Assembly (NCBI RefSeq): GCF_050947875.1
Contig: NC_134573.1
Coordinates: forward strand, 50,332,115 to 50,396,114
Source: Dermacentor variabilis
Taxonomy: Eukaryota > Arthropoda > Arachnida > Ixodida > Ixodidae
Direction: 5' to 3'
Length of the DNA: 64,000 nucleotides
A program made the translations under genes and the position numbers. Every line of letters begins with the position of its first letter. Within the stretch, counting starts at the first letter, position 1. Below the pieces are notes generated by a model, which was given only the letters and a program-made list of their open reading frames with translations, was not told the origin of the DNA and made no database searches. Shown piece after piece: positions 43,649 through 54,729 of the stretch.

Positions 43649-44130
43649 TTATTGCCGAGCCCGCTGTTCCAGTGTCTTTTCGATGGTAATTGCTTCGTAT
43701 CTGAACTCGGCGACTGTGCGTGGTGGGTCGCGGACGAGAACTGCGAAGAGTTCCTGCTTTACTCCACGCATGAGATGGCGCAGCTTCTTATCTTCACTCA
43801 TGTTTGAATCAGCACGCTTGAATAGGCGGGACGTGTCCTCGAGGTACATCGCCACATTCTCGTTTGTGAGCTGGTTCTTAGCTTGAAGTGCAATTTGCGC
43901 CTTCTCTTTTCGATCCGTGCTCGCATATGTTGCTAGCAGTTGTCGTCGAAATTCCTCCCAAGAGGACAAAGAGGGTTCGTGGTTTTCAAACCACGTTTTG
44001 CGAAGTCCTCCAAAGCGAAATATAAGCTACAGAGCTTGTCTCTTATTCCATTCATTAACGCTCACCACTCTCTCGAACAGTTCCAACCAGTCTTCCACGA
44101 CTTCAAACCGGTCGCCATGGAATGCTAGGG
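43649..44130 (-). pseudogene. Gypsy C gag
   Basis: Minus strand: an upstream piece reads GDRFEVVEDWLELFERVVS (about 44050-44120), and after a shift the open frame 43649-43969 reads MSSWEEFRRQLLATYASTDR, LTNENVAMYLEDTSRLFKRA and MRGVKQELFAVLVRDPPRTV. The same blocks (VAIFTEEMNHLFRHA, MQGVKEELFSAMIR) occur in Gypsy A gag. No zinc knuckle is readable in the remaining part. Confidence 0.78.
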
Positions 44131-44378
44131 GGCATGCGAGGTTGGCTTGCGACCTGCTGTGCCGGTGCTACCCGGCTAGTTATTGTGGCCGCGTCCGTTG
44201 TCTGAGTTCCTCTTGGCGTGAAGAGAAGAGGGCCAAATTCGGGTGAGTCACCTCGAAGATGGCGGCTGGTCCGCTGGTGTACAGGTGTCAGTTCCACGGT
44301 ATGGACTCGCTGGTTGTCGGGGCTACGCTGACTTTCGTTCGTGGGGCTTCGACTTATACCTCACACCTCCCCCAGAAA

Positions 44379-44878
44379 TGTAATGATGTTGAGGAACACA
44401 GGTTAACAAAGCAGCGATATTTAGCAGAAGTGTTGAAATCCGGGCCAGTTGGTACATAGTTGACGGAAAAAACCAGTAAAAAAATACACAGGACAAGAAG
44501 AGAGGTTCACACAACAACAATCTCTCTTCTTGTCCTTTGTGTTTTTTGACTGGTTTTTTCCTTCCAACGGCATTTATTAAGGGCGAACCTGTGCCCACAA
44601 CTAAAAGTCACTGCAGTCATGAAGAAATCCCCGGCAGTCGTATTCTAAAGCTGGCCTCAAATTGGCTTATTTCTTCCCGCGTGATACCTTGTGTGCGTGG
44701 CGCATGTGAGCCGGGTCCAACTGGCTACACATGCCATGAAGATCTCTGCCTGTTGCTGCTGAACAACACGGTACGGCGTGCACAGTGTCCAATACGATAG
44801 GCGCGCAACTTAAATGTGACCAAGTTGTCGCGGTAGTATGAATGCGTTGCCGCGTCACCCACCAGACATTCTATCACA
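44379..44878 (-). repeat. Probable Gypsy C 5' LTR
   Basis: The block begins tgtaatgatgttgagg and ends ctatcaca. It shares tttatt, gggcgaacctgtgcccaca with Gypsy A LTRs, a region expected at the poly(A) site. No second copy of this LTR exists in the window, so both ends are estimates. About 97 bp of it is a hairpin (44465-44561). Confidence 0.5.
44465..44561. repeat. Hairpin: 40-bp arms, 17-base loop
   Basis: Left arm ggaaaaaaccagtaaaaaaa...gacaagaagagag and right arm ctctcttcttgtcc...actggttttttcc are inverse with about four mismatches. Sits in the probable LTR of Gypsy C. Resembles a foldback element. Confidence 0.75.
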
Positions 44879-45499
44879 TTTCCTTACACCCATTCTTTTC
44901 CTCATGTTTTCTGTTCTCTGTGCAAAATGACTGAATAGGTGCACACTGTACCATCCCTTCATTTTAGAAGTTCCGTGCACGTAACTGGCCGGGCTGGCGT
45001 GTAAAACACTATTCGATCAATAAAATTATAGCGTGACTTTAAATTTCCATGTCCACATGCTAAAAACTGCAGCTCACTTCCATGTGTACTGAGTAGGTAT
45101 CCATTGCATGATCACTCTCTGCCAGCTTTTACGACCTGCTACTTTGCTGTCACCGCTGCCCAGTTATGACAACTTGTCGCAGATGCGACCAGATAAACTA
45201 TATTTCAATAGATAATTCTTTTTGCCAATATGCTACTCGAATGTGTTCATACACTGCTCTAGGTTTACGGGTGGCGTTTAAGAAATACAACACTATAGTG
45301 TACACATCTCGTTTCCCATTTCTCCCAGCTTGCGGTCATCAGACGTGGGAACAAAAGCACATGTTATTTACATTGTTCGAAGACAGTTTGTTATTTGCAG
45401 AATAATTTAAAAATTAGCGCAGCACGTTAGAATAGGCACAAGAATTGCAGCATGCATTTATGACACTGCAGCCATTTATAATCGACTTCAGTTGCAGCT
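44879..45499. other. No feature recognised
   Basis: An open frame at 45166-45405 has a Cys-rich start (TTCRRCDQINY) but no assignable domain. Confidence 0.35.
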
Positions 45500-46011
45500 G
45501 TGCACTTCATTTCTCATCATGAGACTTATGCAGACCCGTGATGTAGAAGCGCATTCGTGTGAAAACGTAAAAAAACCGATCAACTTCATGGTTAATACCT
45601 TGCAATGTGCACCACAACCAACACCACCAGTGCTGTTGGTTGTAGCTAACTCTTGCTAAAGCAGCGAGTGAAAATGTGTTCGTGTTCACCGATAAACACG
45701 AAAAGCTTCAGGTAAGGGTAAAGAAGACCAGTGAAGTCGCAAGATTTCTTGAAAACGGCAGCATTTAAGGACTTTCCATCTGAGGCAGGCAGCAGGAGCT
45801 GGTTCATGCATGCACTACACTTTGTTTTCAGTACATGCTTCCTTCCGACAAAGCCTGCCACATAATAAGTAAGTATGTATGGGCGGTCCAGCACAGTGGG
45901 AGAGCTGCTATCAAGCCAGCCTTTGGCTTTTTCAATATCTCCCTCTTCAAGCAACAAGTCAATCGACTGCTGCTGCTTGTATGATGTAGCCGTCTGGTCT
46001 ACAGCTGTCAA
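45500..46011 (-). pseudogene. P-element/THAP9-like transposase C-terminus
   Basis: The minus-strand frame 45646-46011 reads ILTYYVAGFVGRKHVLKTKC, SACMNQLLL and LKLFVFIGEHEHIFTRCF. The Y-x-A-G-[FY]-V-x-[RK]-K...KC-x-x-C...L block is typical of the end of P-element and THAP9-type transposases. After a frame change the frame 45507-45689 adds VFTRMRFYITGLHKS, which fits the last part (R-x-x-F-Y-I-x-x-x-N). Before 46011 the sequence tttgacag on the minus strand could be a splice acceptor. The catalytic region is not in the window. Confidence 0.62.
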
Positions 46012-46736
46012 AAGCGAGCTTACAACTTACTCTTGAACGTTTGATCCAATGACGCCCTTGGCAAGATTGTAATAGGTAAGGCAATTAATAGCAATTAACG
46101 CTGCTTTGCGGCTCCGGAGTTTCTCGTGTCAAATATGCAGGCAGGTTGTGCAAAATCGTCAGAACTGCATAAGGGGCAAGCATTGACGTTCCCCTTGGCA
46201 TTCAAACTTCAGCACCATTGATGGTATGCATGTAGCCTCTCGAAATAAAATGCAGTTCAAGGTGTAACTCGCATCAAGCGGCTTAAGTTGTCAAGCCAAT
46301 TGAGATTATATTCCCAAAGAAGTCGTCGTTCTTCCTCTTTCGGGGCATTAAAAGATATAACTTACAACTTCTTTGCACATGCGCATATCCAGTTGTGCAA
46401 CCTGGTGCATAACAATGGTTTAGATGCTTTTTCAGCCGTCTCGCCAGCATAAACAAGCCCACTTCACGGAAAAAGGCATGTCAGCTGTGCCACAGAGCAA
46501 ACTAAATGGGAAGAGTGGGCGATGACAGCGCCGCCACTACTTTCGCCACAAGCTTGGACAGGGGCCAGCCAAGAGTAAAGTTTTTCTTCCTCCGCCGGGT
46601 TCTTCGCGTTTTCGTTCGTTCTCGGCTTTTCCTAAGCCGCTGCACTGTTCTCTGCTTCGGTATTCTGGGACTAAAGATGCTGGATGCCAACAATTTCAAC
46701 TGAATTTATTTACAGGCAAACATTACTTGTTACACT
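46012..46736. other. No feature recognised
   Basis: Intergenic; may include introns of the broken transposase gene. Confidence 0.35.
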
Positions 46737-47163
46737 GAGTATATAATAAACAAGGAAACGAGTTCACATTAACGAATGTGGCTGAGCAAAGGCCTCGGAG
46801 CAGTCTGTCGCTCCGATCGGGCACTTGATGAGATCGGTTCTTTGTCTCTCGAGTCTCAGGCCGCACTGGAACATATCAGTATATACTAAACAAGGAAAAC
46901 GGGTTTGCATTTACGAATGCGGCTCAGCAAAGGCCTCAGAGCAGTCCATCGCTCCGTTTGGGCACCTGACGAGATTGGTTAGTCGTCTCTCAAGTCTCAG
47001 ACCACACTGGAACATATATCAGTATATACTAAACAAAGAAAACGGGTTCGTATTTACGAATGCAGCTGAGCAAAGGCCTCTGAGCAGTCCGTCGCTCCGA
47101 TCGGGCACCCGACAAGATCAATCCGTCGTCTCTCAAATCTCAACCACACTGGCCACTCAGCCG
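46737..47163. repeat. Three tandem units of about 140-143 bp
   Basis: Units start at 46737, 46877 and 47020 and share agtatata, taaacaa, acgaatg, gagcaaaggcctc, gagcagtc, cgctccg, gggcac and gtctc, in order. Units 2 and 3 are closer to each other than to unit 1. The array may belong to an LTR or a satellite; no coding content. Confidence 0.8.
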
Positions 47164-47655
47164 CGCACATTCTCACCCCCAGCCGCAGGACCCGCTGTCT
47201 GGGCTGTGTAACTCGCACTGGCGGTGGCCACTGCTCAACCCAAACATTCCCCATAGACTCCCTTCTCCAGATGCCAATACAGTGGCTCGCTGCACAATTT
47301 ATGGCGCCCGCCAGGTCCAGTTCGCGGAAACCCCTGCCGTTCCCTTTTTCGCCGAACAGCGTCCGGCCACCACCTTCCCAAAGCAGGCGTTCTCCGGAAG
47401 CGGCCCGGGTGAGAGCCAACAGCACAACATTGCAATGTAACAGATACACAACCACAGAGTAGACCCCAGAGAAGTCGAGCAAGCACGCACTTCAACCAAA
47501 CGAAAAAAATGCACGCATGAGTTTAACTAAGGCGAACATTCACAGCGACCTTATGCCCCAACCACTGGCACGCGTCGGAAAGCTTCGGCACGCGCCAAAG
47601 CGTCAAAAGCGTTGCTGAGAAACACGCCGAAGCGTGACGACGCGCAGCAATTATA
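47164..47655. other. CpG-rich DNA and a repeat shared with 60361
   Basis: 47556-47597 (gccccaaccactggcacgcg and agcttcggcacgcgcc) matches the inverse of 60358-60395. The rest is unassigned. Confidence 0.5.
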
Positions 47656-48335
47656 GAGAGTTTTAGAATAGGGGCCCCGAACGTTTTGGGGCCCCAAAGA
47701 AATAGCGTCGACGCCACTGCGCATGCGCAAGACGCAAACTCCGTTTGGGTTTTGCGTTGGGAACGCTATTTCACCGATTTAGCGGAAGCCCAAATAGCGG
47801 CCCCAAAAGCTTTGCGTCGGCAAACATGGCGGCACCCAACAAAGTGACGGGTCTAACCTAGCACAAAACTGGGTTCGATTCGCGGTAACGCGTGAAGTTC
47901 GCAAGCTAGGAGAAGTGAGTGCGGTTATCGCTTTCTCTCAATTAGCGTGTGTTATTAAGATTGACTCATTAGACGCCGCTGATTTTGAATTCGATTGTGG
48001 ATTTTATGGCTCGTAGGCCTAACACGGCTAAGCTTGGCTGGTGAAGGCTAGTAAAATTGGTTTGCTCAAAACTAAGCGTAACTAATTGTTGGCTGCTTAC
48101 AGAGAATAACCTCTAAATTGTACTTAAACGCGAATACACTCAAGTAAAAATTACTATTCCATTTAAATATTTCTAATAGTTTTTCTTTGACGCCGTAGTG
48201 GCGCTGTCAGCGCAAGACGCTATCCGCAAACGTCAAACCCAATTTTTAAACTCTTTACTCCTACGTACCCCAACGCTAACCCCCGCAAAGCTCTTTGGGG
48301 CCCCAAACTATTGGGGCCCCTATTCTAAAACTCCC
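47656..48335. mobile_element. Inverted-repeat element with GGGGCCCC ends
   Basis: The left end (g)agagttttagaatagggg and the right end, inverted, gggagttttagaatagggg match at all but one or two positions and continue as GGGGCCCC...TTTGGGGCCCCAAAG on both sides. TTAT lies on each flank (47651-47654 and 48336-48339), a likely target duplication. The element is about 680 bp and has no transposase. A subterminal GCGTTGGG/AACGC region is repeated in inverse near both ends. Confidence 0.75.
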
Positions 48336-49231
48336 TTATGTCTACTGCCAATGCTAGAAGCTTGCCGACACGCGGCGAAGCTGCGCTGGCCTGTACCAAT
48401 GAGAGGCTGCGACGCGTCGCAAGCGTCAACCAATCGGAGGCTGTGAATCCTCCGGCTGCTATGCCTATGATGACCGCCCATGCGAAGGCGCCGGCACCAA
48501 TGATCGTCCGAGTTCTTTGGACGCACGATGCGCGCGACAGTGTTCCTGAAAGGCAGTGTTGTAATAGTAGCCCGACAACGACACGACCGACCGACCGACG
48601 ACCGTGGGTTGTGGCAGTGTGACGTGGATCCGCAGTGACTTCGAACGACGCCGACTAATCCAACCTGCCCACTGGGTTCCGCCGGGCTCGGTACGATCGT
48701 ATGCTAAAACAGCCAACCGAATCACGATTGCCGCGACGTCTGTGCTTGCTGTATGTGTATTTTGTTATGCTCAAACCGAATGGAAACATGTTCACGAGCT
48801 CCGAAGTCTGGATAATCAGCACTCGCCTATCACTGATGTTTACGTTACGCGTAGCCCTAGCACGTCCATTGAGTTCGTAACTGCCGAGTGAACGAACCAA
48901 GCTGAGAAAATCTGTCGAAGGAAATGAATTTTCAGGTACGTTTGGTGCTGCAGTGATTTAAAATATGGCACTCCAGACTTCGTGTGATGTGTGACGTGGT
49001 GAACGAACCGTGTGGAACTTGGGTGGTCAGCCGCGCCGTGTTTCGTGTGGTGTCGGGTGACTCAAGTTTAACGGGCAAGCTCTGCGCTGTTTCCAGTGGC
49101 AAAGATAACTTCCAAAAGCGAAAGACACTAGTAGCCGAACTATGGGAAGTACTTCCGTGCCGCCCGTTTCAGCTAACACTGCGCTCTTCTATTCGGCTTG
49201 TGAATCCAGTTCACTACAAGGTCACTGTGCT
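48336..49231. other. No gene recognised
   Basis: Contains part of the repeat that flanks the element above (gaagcttgccgacacgcggc at about 48357-48376). Otherwise unassigned. Confidence 0.35.
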
Positions 49232-51284
49232 CAGGGTGTCTACCAACCGGGAAAACCGGGAATGCTCAGGGATATTGAGTAGTCTGGAAAAACTCAGGGA
49301 ACACTCAGGGAATTTGTGCCTCTATCAGGGAAAATTAGCTGTAATTTTATTGAAAGGGTCGAAAGTCACGAATACTGGCCCGAGTAACAGACAGGAATCG
49401 TAATGAGTCGTCTTTGACGCGCTGTCGTCGGCTGTAAAGTTGCCAGTGCCCAGTCAGTGACCGACTGTCCGGATTCCCGATAATTTGGGCGGCTTCGCGG
49501 CACCACCACGCACCTCATAGATTCAATGTATCAGAACGTCTGAAATTTCGGACGCAAGAACTTTTCACCGTCCAATTTTCCGAACGTTTTGCCGTGACCG
49601 CAGGTTCGAAACTGCATTAATCAAAGCCACTACTGCTGCCATTTTTATTAACCTCGCCGCCTTGAACCGGCGCTCTCGCACGCAGTCCGCTGGCAACCGT
49701 AGCCACCACTGCGGCAACGCTAGGCCTAGCTGCTTCGACGTTCGCTATGAAGCTTCTTGCCGTTGGGTGCCGTGTTTTTTATTGAAAGAATTCGCTGCTG
49801 TCAACAATAGCACGGACTCCGCCTTTGTGGTTCTCGCGATTGGCTTAAAAGCTTGGAAAGCACGGTGCGTCGCATAATGCCTTTTCCCGAAAGTCAGCTT
49901 TGCCTCTGCACAGCAATGTTACTTGCGAAAGCATACGCAAAAGTATTGCAGTGAAGCATAACAAGCGTGGGAAGGGGCTGTTGCCACGGGACGCAGTATG
50001 TGTTCCTTAATTATACACGCGTTCACCTGGTGTTTCCTGTCACAGTACGAGCGCCGATATGCCTGATACGTGTACCGACAGGCATTCAGACCGTTTTCGA
50101 ATGTGCCTGGGGCGGTTCGAGCCCTTACGGGCAGTAAATGACGCGCATTTATTTTTTCCAACTGGCCGATTTTTCGGACGTTTTCGCGGACCCTAGGCTG
50201 TTTGAAAAATCGGACGTGGACTATGCAACTGAGCAAGAAGATGCTCCAAATGGTCTGTGGGGCGAGCGAGTGGCGGAAGGAGGACAAGAACAGAAAGCAC
50301 CTACGCATTGAGGAATGAACGGGAAAAGAAGCATGCTGCCGCCGTTTTGAAGGAGCTTGAGCTCAAAAAACAGTGTTGGCTGATGCTGAGATGCAGGTGT
50401 CCCTCATCCAAACCAAAATCAACTCTTTAAAGCAGTGAAACGCAACACTGAGGCGTCGTGCACGGGCTGAGAGTATGTCAGGACAGTTGAGGTTGACTTA
50501 CGAGCTTTTGGCCCTCTTGGCCGGCGGAGAAGGGAGGCTTTGTTCCGGCCGCACAGCCCTCCACGTCTCAGTAAGGTGCCTGGTGGTGGTCTCATGCGGA
50601 CGATGCCCTCTCGGTGAGCGCTTATTCCCCCTCATCTTTTAAGAGGTTCAATACTTACAAGCATTTGTCTCGCAAACCATATTTATTTCAAGGGAATTTT
50701 CCACGTCTCAATAATTTCTCTCGTCGTATTCGAGTGCTGATTGCAGTGTTATGGTTTGTTAACGAAGCTTTCCCTCAAGTCTAAATATTTTAAGGCAGTT
50801 TTCCTAGTCTCTAAAGCCGCTCGAGTTCGCTCTTCTCCTCGGGCGGCCATTTTCCAAAAAAAGTATGCTTTCCTCGACTATCGCGGACATCATCAGTCCC
50901 TTTTCACGTAAGTATGAGGCTCGGAGCAGGAGCTATGGCGCTTGAAAGTAACCTGGGGCCTGACGAACCAACCGACTGAGCTATCTTTCCGGGCAACATC
51001 CAAGGGTCACGAGTTCAAATCACCTATTATGTTCCTTCCCCCCCCTTTTTTTTCTTTTTTCTTTCCTTTTAATGTCTTTTCCTTTATTTTATCACTGTAC
51101 GGGAACCCTCCTAAAAATTATATATATCCTCAATTATGTATGGCCACACATGTGCAGGTCATAAATACCAGGTTCTCTAGCCGAGTGCCATCCGTGCGGT
51201 ATAACCGAGCTCAGATTGGTCCACCTTGACTGATCAAATAGGGCACCACTGTAGGTTAAATGAGGCGTACAACTCCTGCGGGAC

Positions 51285-51525
51285 CCGCCGTGGTTGCTCA
51301 GTGGCTATGGTGTTAGACTGCTGAGCACGAGGTCGCGGGATCGGATCCCGGCCACGGCGGCCGCATTTTGATGGGGGCGAAATGCGAAAACACCCGTGTA
51401 CTTAGAATTAGGTGCACGTTAAAGAACCCCAGGTGGTCGAAATTTCCGGAGTCCTCCACTACGGCGTGCCTCATTATCAGAAAGTGGTTTTGTCACGTAA
51501 AACCCCATAATTTATTTTTTAATTT
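51285..51525 (+). mobile_element. Ruka-type tRNA-derived SINE
   Basis: A tRNA-like head (A box TGGTTGCTCAGTGG at 51291-51304, B box GGATCGGATCC at 51338-51348) is followed by a body with ggtgcacgttaaagaacccc and tggtcgaaatttccggag, and an AT-rich tail. This is the sequence type I know as Ruka, a SINE of hard ticks. It is flanked by aactcctgcgggac (51271-51284) and aactcctgcggggac (51526-51540), an almost perfect target duplication. Transcription would be by RNA polymerase III. Confidence 0.9.
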
Positions 51526-51735
51526 AACTCCTGCGGGGACAGTAGAGTACCCGCCTCCCGTGCAAGAGGACCGTGGTTCAAATCCCGGTGCCGCGCAATT
51601 CTCCACTGGAAAATAAAAAAAACCCGTGTGTTGAGAAAATTACACAAACAGGCCTGGAGTGCGGCCTGATCCTGGTGACCAGAACCGGTAACGCACTCTC
51701 TCACCAGAGCAGGATTGGCCACCCTGGTGCAGTAG

Positions 51736-52395
51736 TTGGCCACAACCTCCTATATGAATACAACAATCAAACCCCGGCCCTCAGTCCCCAGCAGACGCGA
51801 CGCAACTGACCACGGCGGTAGTCAGATCTGTGACGCAGCAGAGGGTGCTAAGAATACCAGGCTCCGGACTGGCCGCCATTGGAATCTGAACCTGGCAACG
51901 TTTAACGTTAGAACGTTATCTAGTGAGGCGAGTCTAGCAGTGTTATTGGAGGAATTAGAGGGTAGTAAATGGGATATAATAGGGCTCAGTGAGGTTAGGA
52001 GGACAAAAGAAGCATATACAGTGCTAAAAAGCGGGCACGTACTGTGCTACCGGGGCTTAGCGGAGAGACGAGAACTAGGAGTCGGATACCTGATTAATAA
52101 GGAAATAGCTGGTAACATACAGGAATTCTATAGCATTAACGAGAGGGTGGCAGGTTTTGTTGTGAAACTTAATAAGAGGTACAAATTGAAGGTGGTACAA
52201 GTCTATGCCCCTACATGCAGTCATGATGACCAGGAAGTCGAAAGCTTTTATGAAGACGTGGAATCGGTGATGGGTAAATTCAAAACAAAATACACTATAC
52301 TGATGGGCGACTTCAATGCCAGGGTAGGCAAGAAGCAGGCTGGAGACAAGTCAGTGGGGGAATATGGCATGGGCTCTAGGAATAGCAGAGGATAG
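51736..52395 (+). pseudogene. RTE endonuclease
   Basis: The frame carries LATFNVRTLSSEASLAVL, WDIIGLSEVRR, YTVLKSGHVLCYRG, VVQVYAPTCSHDDQEVESFY and ILMGDFNARVGKKQAGDKS. These include the Asn, Glu and Asp-x-Asn (GDFNAR) residues of the catalytic core. The frame stops with TAG at 52393-52395; the last part (NEIDFIL and CSDHRMV near 52505-52575) is in the downstream frame. Without these breaks the gene would be intact. By family, it nicks the target DNA. Confidence 0.85.
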
Positions 52396-52556
52396 TTATT
52401 AGTAGAGTTTGCAGAACAGAATAATATGCGGATAATGAATACCTTCTCCGCAAGCGGGTTAGCCGAAAGTGGACGTGGAGGAGCCCGAATGGTGAGACTA
52501 GAAATGAAATCGACTTCATACTCTGCGCGAACCCTGGCATCATACAAGATGTAGAC

Positions 52557-54692
52557 GTGCTCGGCAAGGTACGCTGCAGTGACCATAGGATGGTAAGAAC
52601 TCGAATTAGCCTAGACTTGAGGAGGGAACGGAAGAAACTGGTACACAAGAAGCCAATCAATGAGTTAGCGGTAAGAGGGGAACTAGAGGAATTCCGGATC
52701 AAGCTACAGAACAGGTATTCGGCTTTAACTCAGGAAGAGTACCTTAGTGTTGAAGCAATGAACGATAATCTCATGGGCATCATTAAGGAGTGCGCAATAG
52801 AAGTCGGTGGTAACTCCGTTAGACAGGAAGACAGTAAGCTATCGCAGGAAACGAAACATCTGATCAAGAAACGCCAATGTATGAAAGCCTCTAACCCTAA
52901 AGCTAGAATAGAACTGGCAGAACTTTCTTAGTTAATCAACAAGCGTAAGACAGCGGACATCAGGTACTATAATATGGATATAATTGAACAGGCTCTCAGG
53001 AACGGAGGAAGCCTAAAAACAGTGAAGAAGAAACTAGGAATAGGCAAGAATCAGATGTGTGCGTTAAGAGACAAAGCCGGCAATATCGTTACTAATATGG
53101 ATGGGATAGTTCAAATGGGTGAGGAGTTCTATAGAGATTTACACAGTACCAGTGGCACCCACGACGATAGTGGAAGAGAGAATAGCCTAGAGGAATTCGA
53201 AATCCCACAGGTAACGCCAGAAGAAGTAAAGAAAGCCTTAGGAGCTATGCAAAGGGGGAAGGCAGCTGGGGAGGATCAGGTAACAGCAGATTTGTTGAAG
53301 GATGGTAGTCGGATTGTTCTAGAGAAACTGTCCACCCTGTATACGCAATGCCTCATAACTTCGAGCGTACCGGAATCTTGGAAGAACGCTAACATAATCC
53401 TAATCCATAAGAAAGGGGACGCCAAAGACTTGAAAAATTATAGACCGATCAGCTTACTGTCCGTTGCCTACAAAGTATTTACTAAGGTAATAGCAAATAG
53501 AATCAGGAACACCTTAGACTTCTGTCAACCAAAGGACCAGGCAGGATTCCGTAAAGGCTACTCAGCAATAGACCATATTCACACTATCAATCAAGTGATA
53601 GAGAAATGTGCAGAATATAACCAACCCTTATATATAGCTTTCATTGATTACGAGAAAGCGTTTGATTCGGTCGAAACCTCAGCAGTCATGGAGGCATTAC
53701 GGAATCAGGGTGTAGATGAGCCATATGTAAAAATACTGGAAGATGTCTATAGCGGCTCCACAGCCACCGTAGTCCTCCACAAAGAAAGCAACAAAATCCC
53801 AATAAAGAAAGGCGTCAGACAGGGAGATACGATCTCTCCAATGCTATTCACAGCATGTTTACAGGAGGTATTCAGAGACCTGGAGTGGGAAGAATTGGGG
53901 ATAAAAGTTGATGGAGAATACCTTAGCAACTTGCGATTCGCTGATGATATTGCCTTGCTTAGTAACTCAGGAGACCAATTGCAATGCATGCTCACTGACC
54001 TGGAGAGGGAAAGCAGAAGGGTGGGTCTGAAAATTAATCTGCAGAAAACTAAAGTAATCTTTAACAGTCTCGGAAGAAAACGGCAGTTTACGATAGGTAG
54101 GGATGCACTGGAAGTGGTAAGGGAATACATCTACTTAGGGCAGGGAGTGACCACGGATCCGGATCATGACACTGAAATAACCAAAAGAATAAGAATGGGC
54201 TGGGGTGCGTTTGGCAGGCATTCTCAAATCATGAACAGCAGGTTGCCACTATCCCTCAAAAGGAAAGTGTATAACAGCTGTGTGTTACCAGTACTCACAT
54301 ATGGGGCAGAAACCTGGAGGCTTACGAAAAGGGTTCTGCTGAAATTGAGGACGACGCAACGAGCTATGGAAAGAAGAATGATGGGTGTAACGTTAAGGGA
54401 TAAGAAAAGAGCACATTAAGTGAGGCAACAAACGCGGGTAAATGACATCTTAGTTGAAATCAAGAAAAAGAAATGGGCATGGGCCGGACATGTAATCAGG
54501 AGGGAAGATAACCGATGGTCATTAAGGGTGACGGACTGGATTCCAAGGGAAGGGAAGCGTAGCAGGGGGCGGCAGAAAGTTATGTGGGCGGATGACATTA
54601 AGACGTTTGCAGGGACAACATGGCCACAATTAGTACATGACCGGGGTAGTTGGAGAAGTATGGGAGAAGCCTTTGCCCTGCAGTGGGCGTAA
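52557..54692 (+). pseudogene. RTE reverse transcriptase, interrupted by two stops
   Basis: One frame runs from 52557 to 54692, with TAG at 52929-52931 and TAA at 54417-54419. The longest clean part (52974-54419, 481 codons) has WKNANIILIHKKGD, KNYRPISLLSVAYKVFTKVI, QAGFRKGYSAIDHI, FIDYEKAFDSVE, GVRQGDTISPMLF and LRFADDIALLS, all the RT motifs with an intact FADD box. The part beyond the second stop (GHVIRREDNRW, RGRQKVMWADDI) is the usual C-terminus. Family job: copying the element's RNA at the nicked target. Confidence 0.88.
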
Positions 54693-54698
54693 CTAGGC

Positions 54699-54729
<31 letters not shown>
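54699..54729 (+). repeat. (gat)n microsatellite, RTE tail
   Basis: About ten gat units directly after the RTE. Confidence 0.9.

Larger units (their letters stand above)
42030..44878 (-). mobile_element. Gypsy C remnant: 5' LTR, gag, protease
   Basis: Minus-strand Gypsy fragment with a probable 5' LTR (44379-44878), a primer-site-like TGGGGGAGGTGTGA beside it, gag (43649-44130) and protease (42032-42760). It stops at about 42030, before the RT. A 160-bp MITE sits between gag and protease, and a hairpin lies inside the LTR. Its gag is related to that of Gypsy A but clearly different. Confidence 0.72.
51541..54729 (+). mobile_element. RTE LINE copy 2, near full length
   Basis: After a 5' part with a perfect B box (GGTTCAAATCC at 51575-51585) comes the endonuclease (51736-52395) and the RT (52557-54692), then a (gat)n tail at 54699-54729. 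Small 3' tails of this kind are typical of RTE elements. Three in-frame stops (52393, 52929, 54417) and one frame change between 52395 and 52557 keep it from being active. Upstream flanking sequence holds the Ruka SINE. Confidence 0.85.

Noticed and set aside
50940..51060. Second tRNA-derived SINE suggested by gactgagctat and gagttcaaatc
   Set aside because: The A-box-like part is on the minus strand and the B-box-like part on the plus strand, so they do not make one tRNA head.
51291..51360. tRNA gene suggested by A and B boxes
   Set aside because: The sequence is the head of a SINE with body, AT tail and target duplications; it does not form a proper tRNA.
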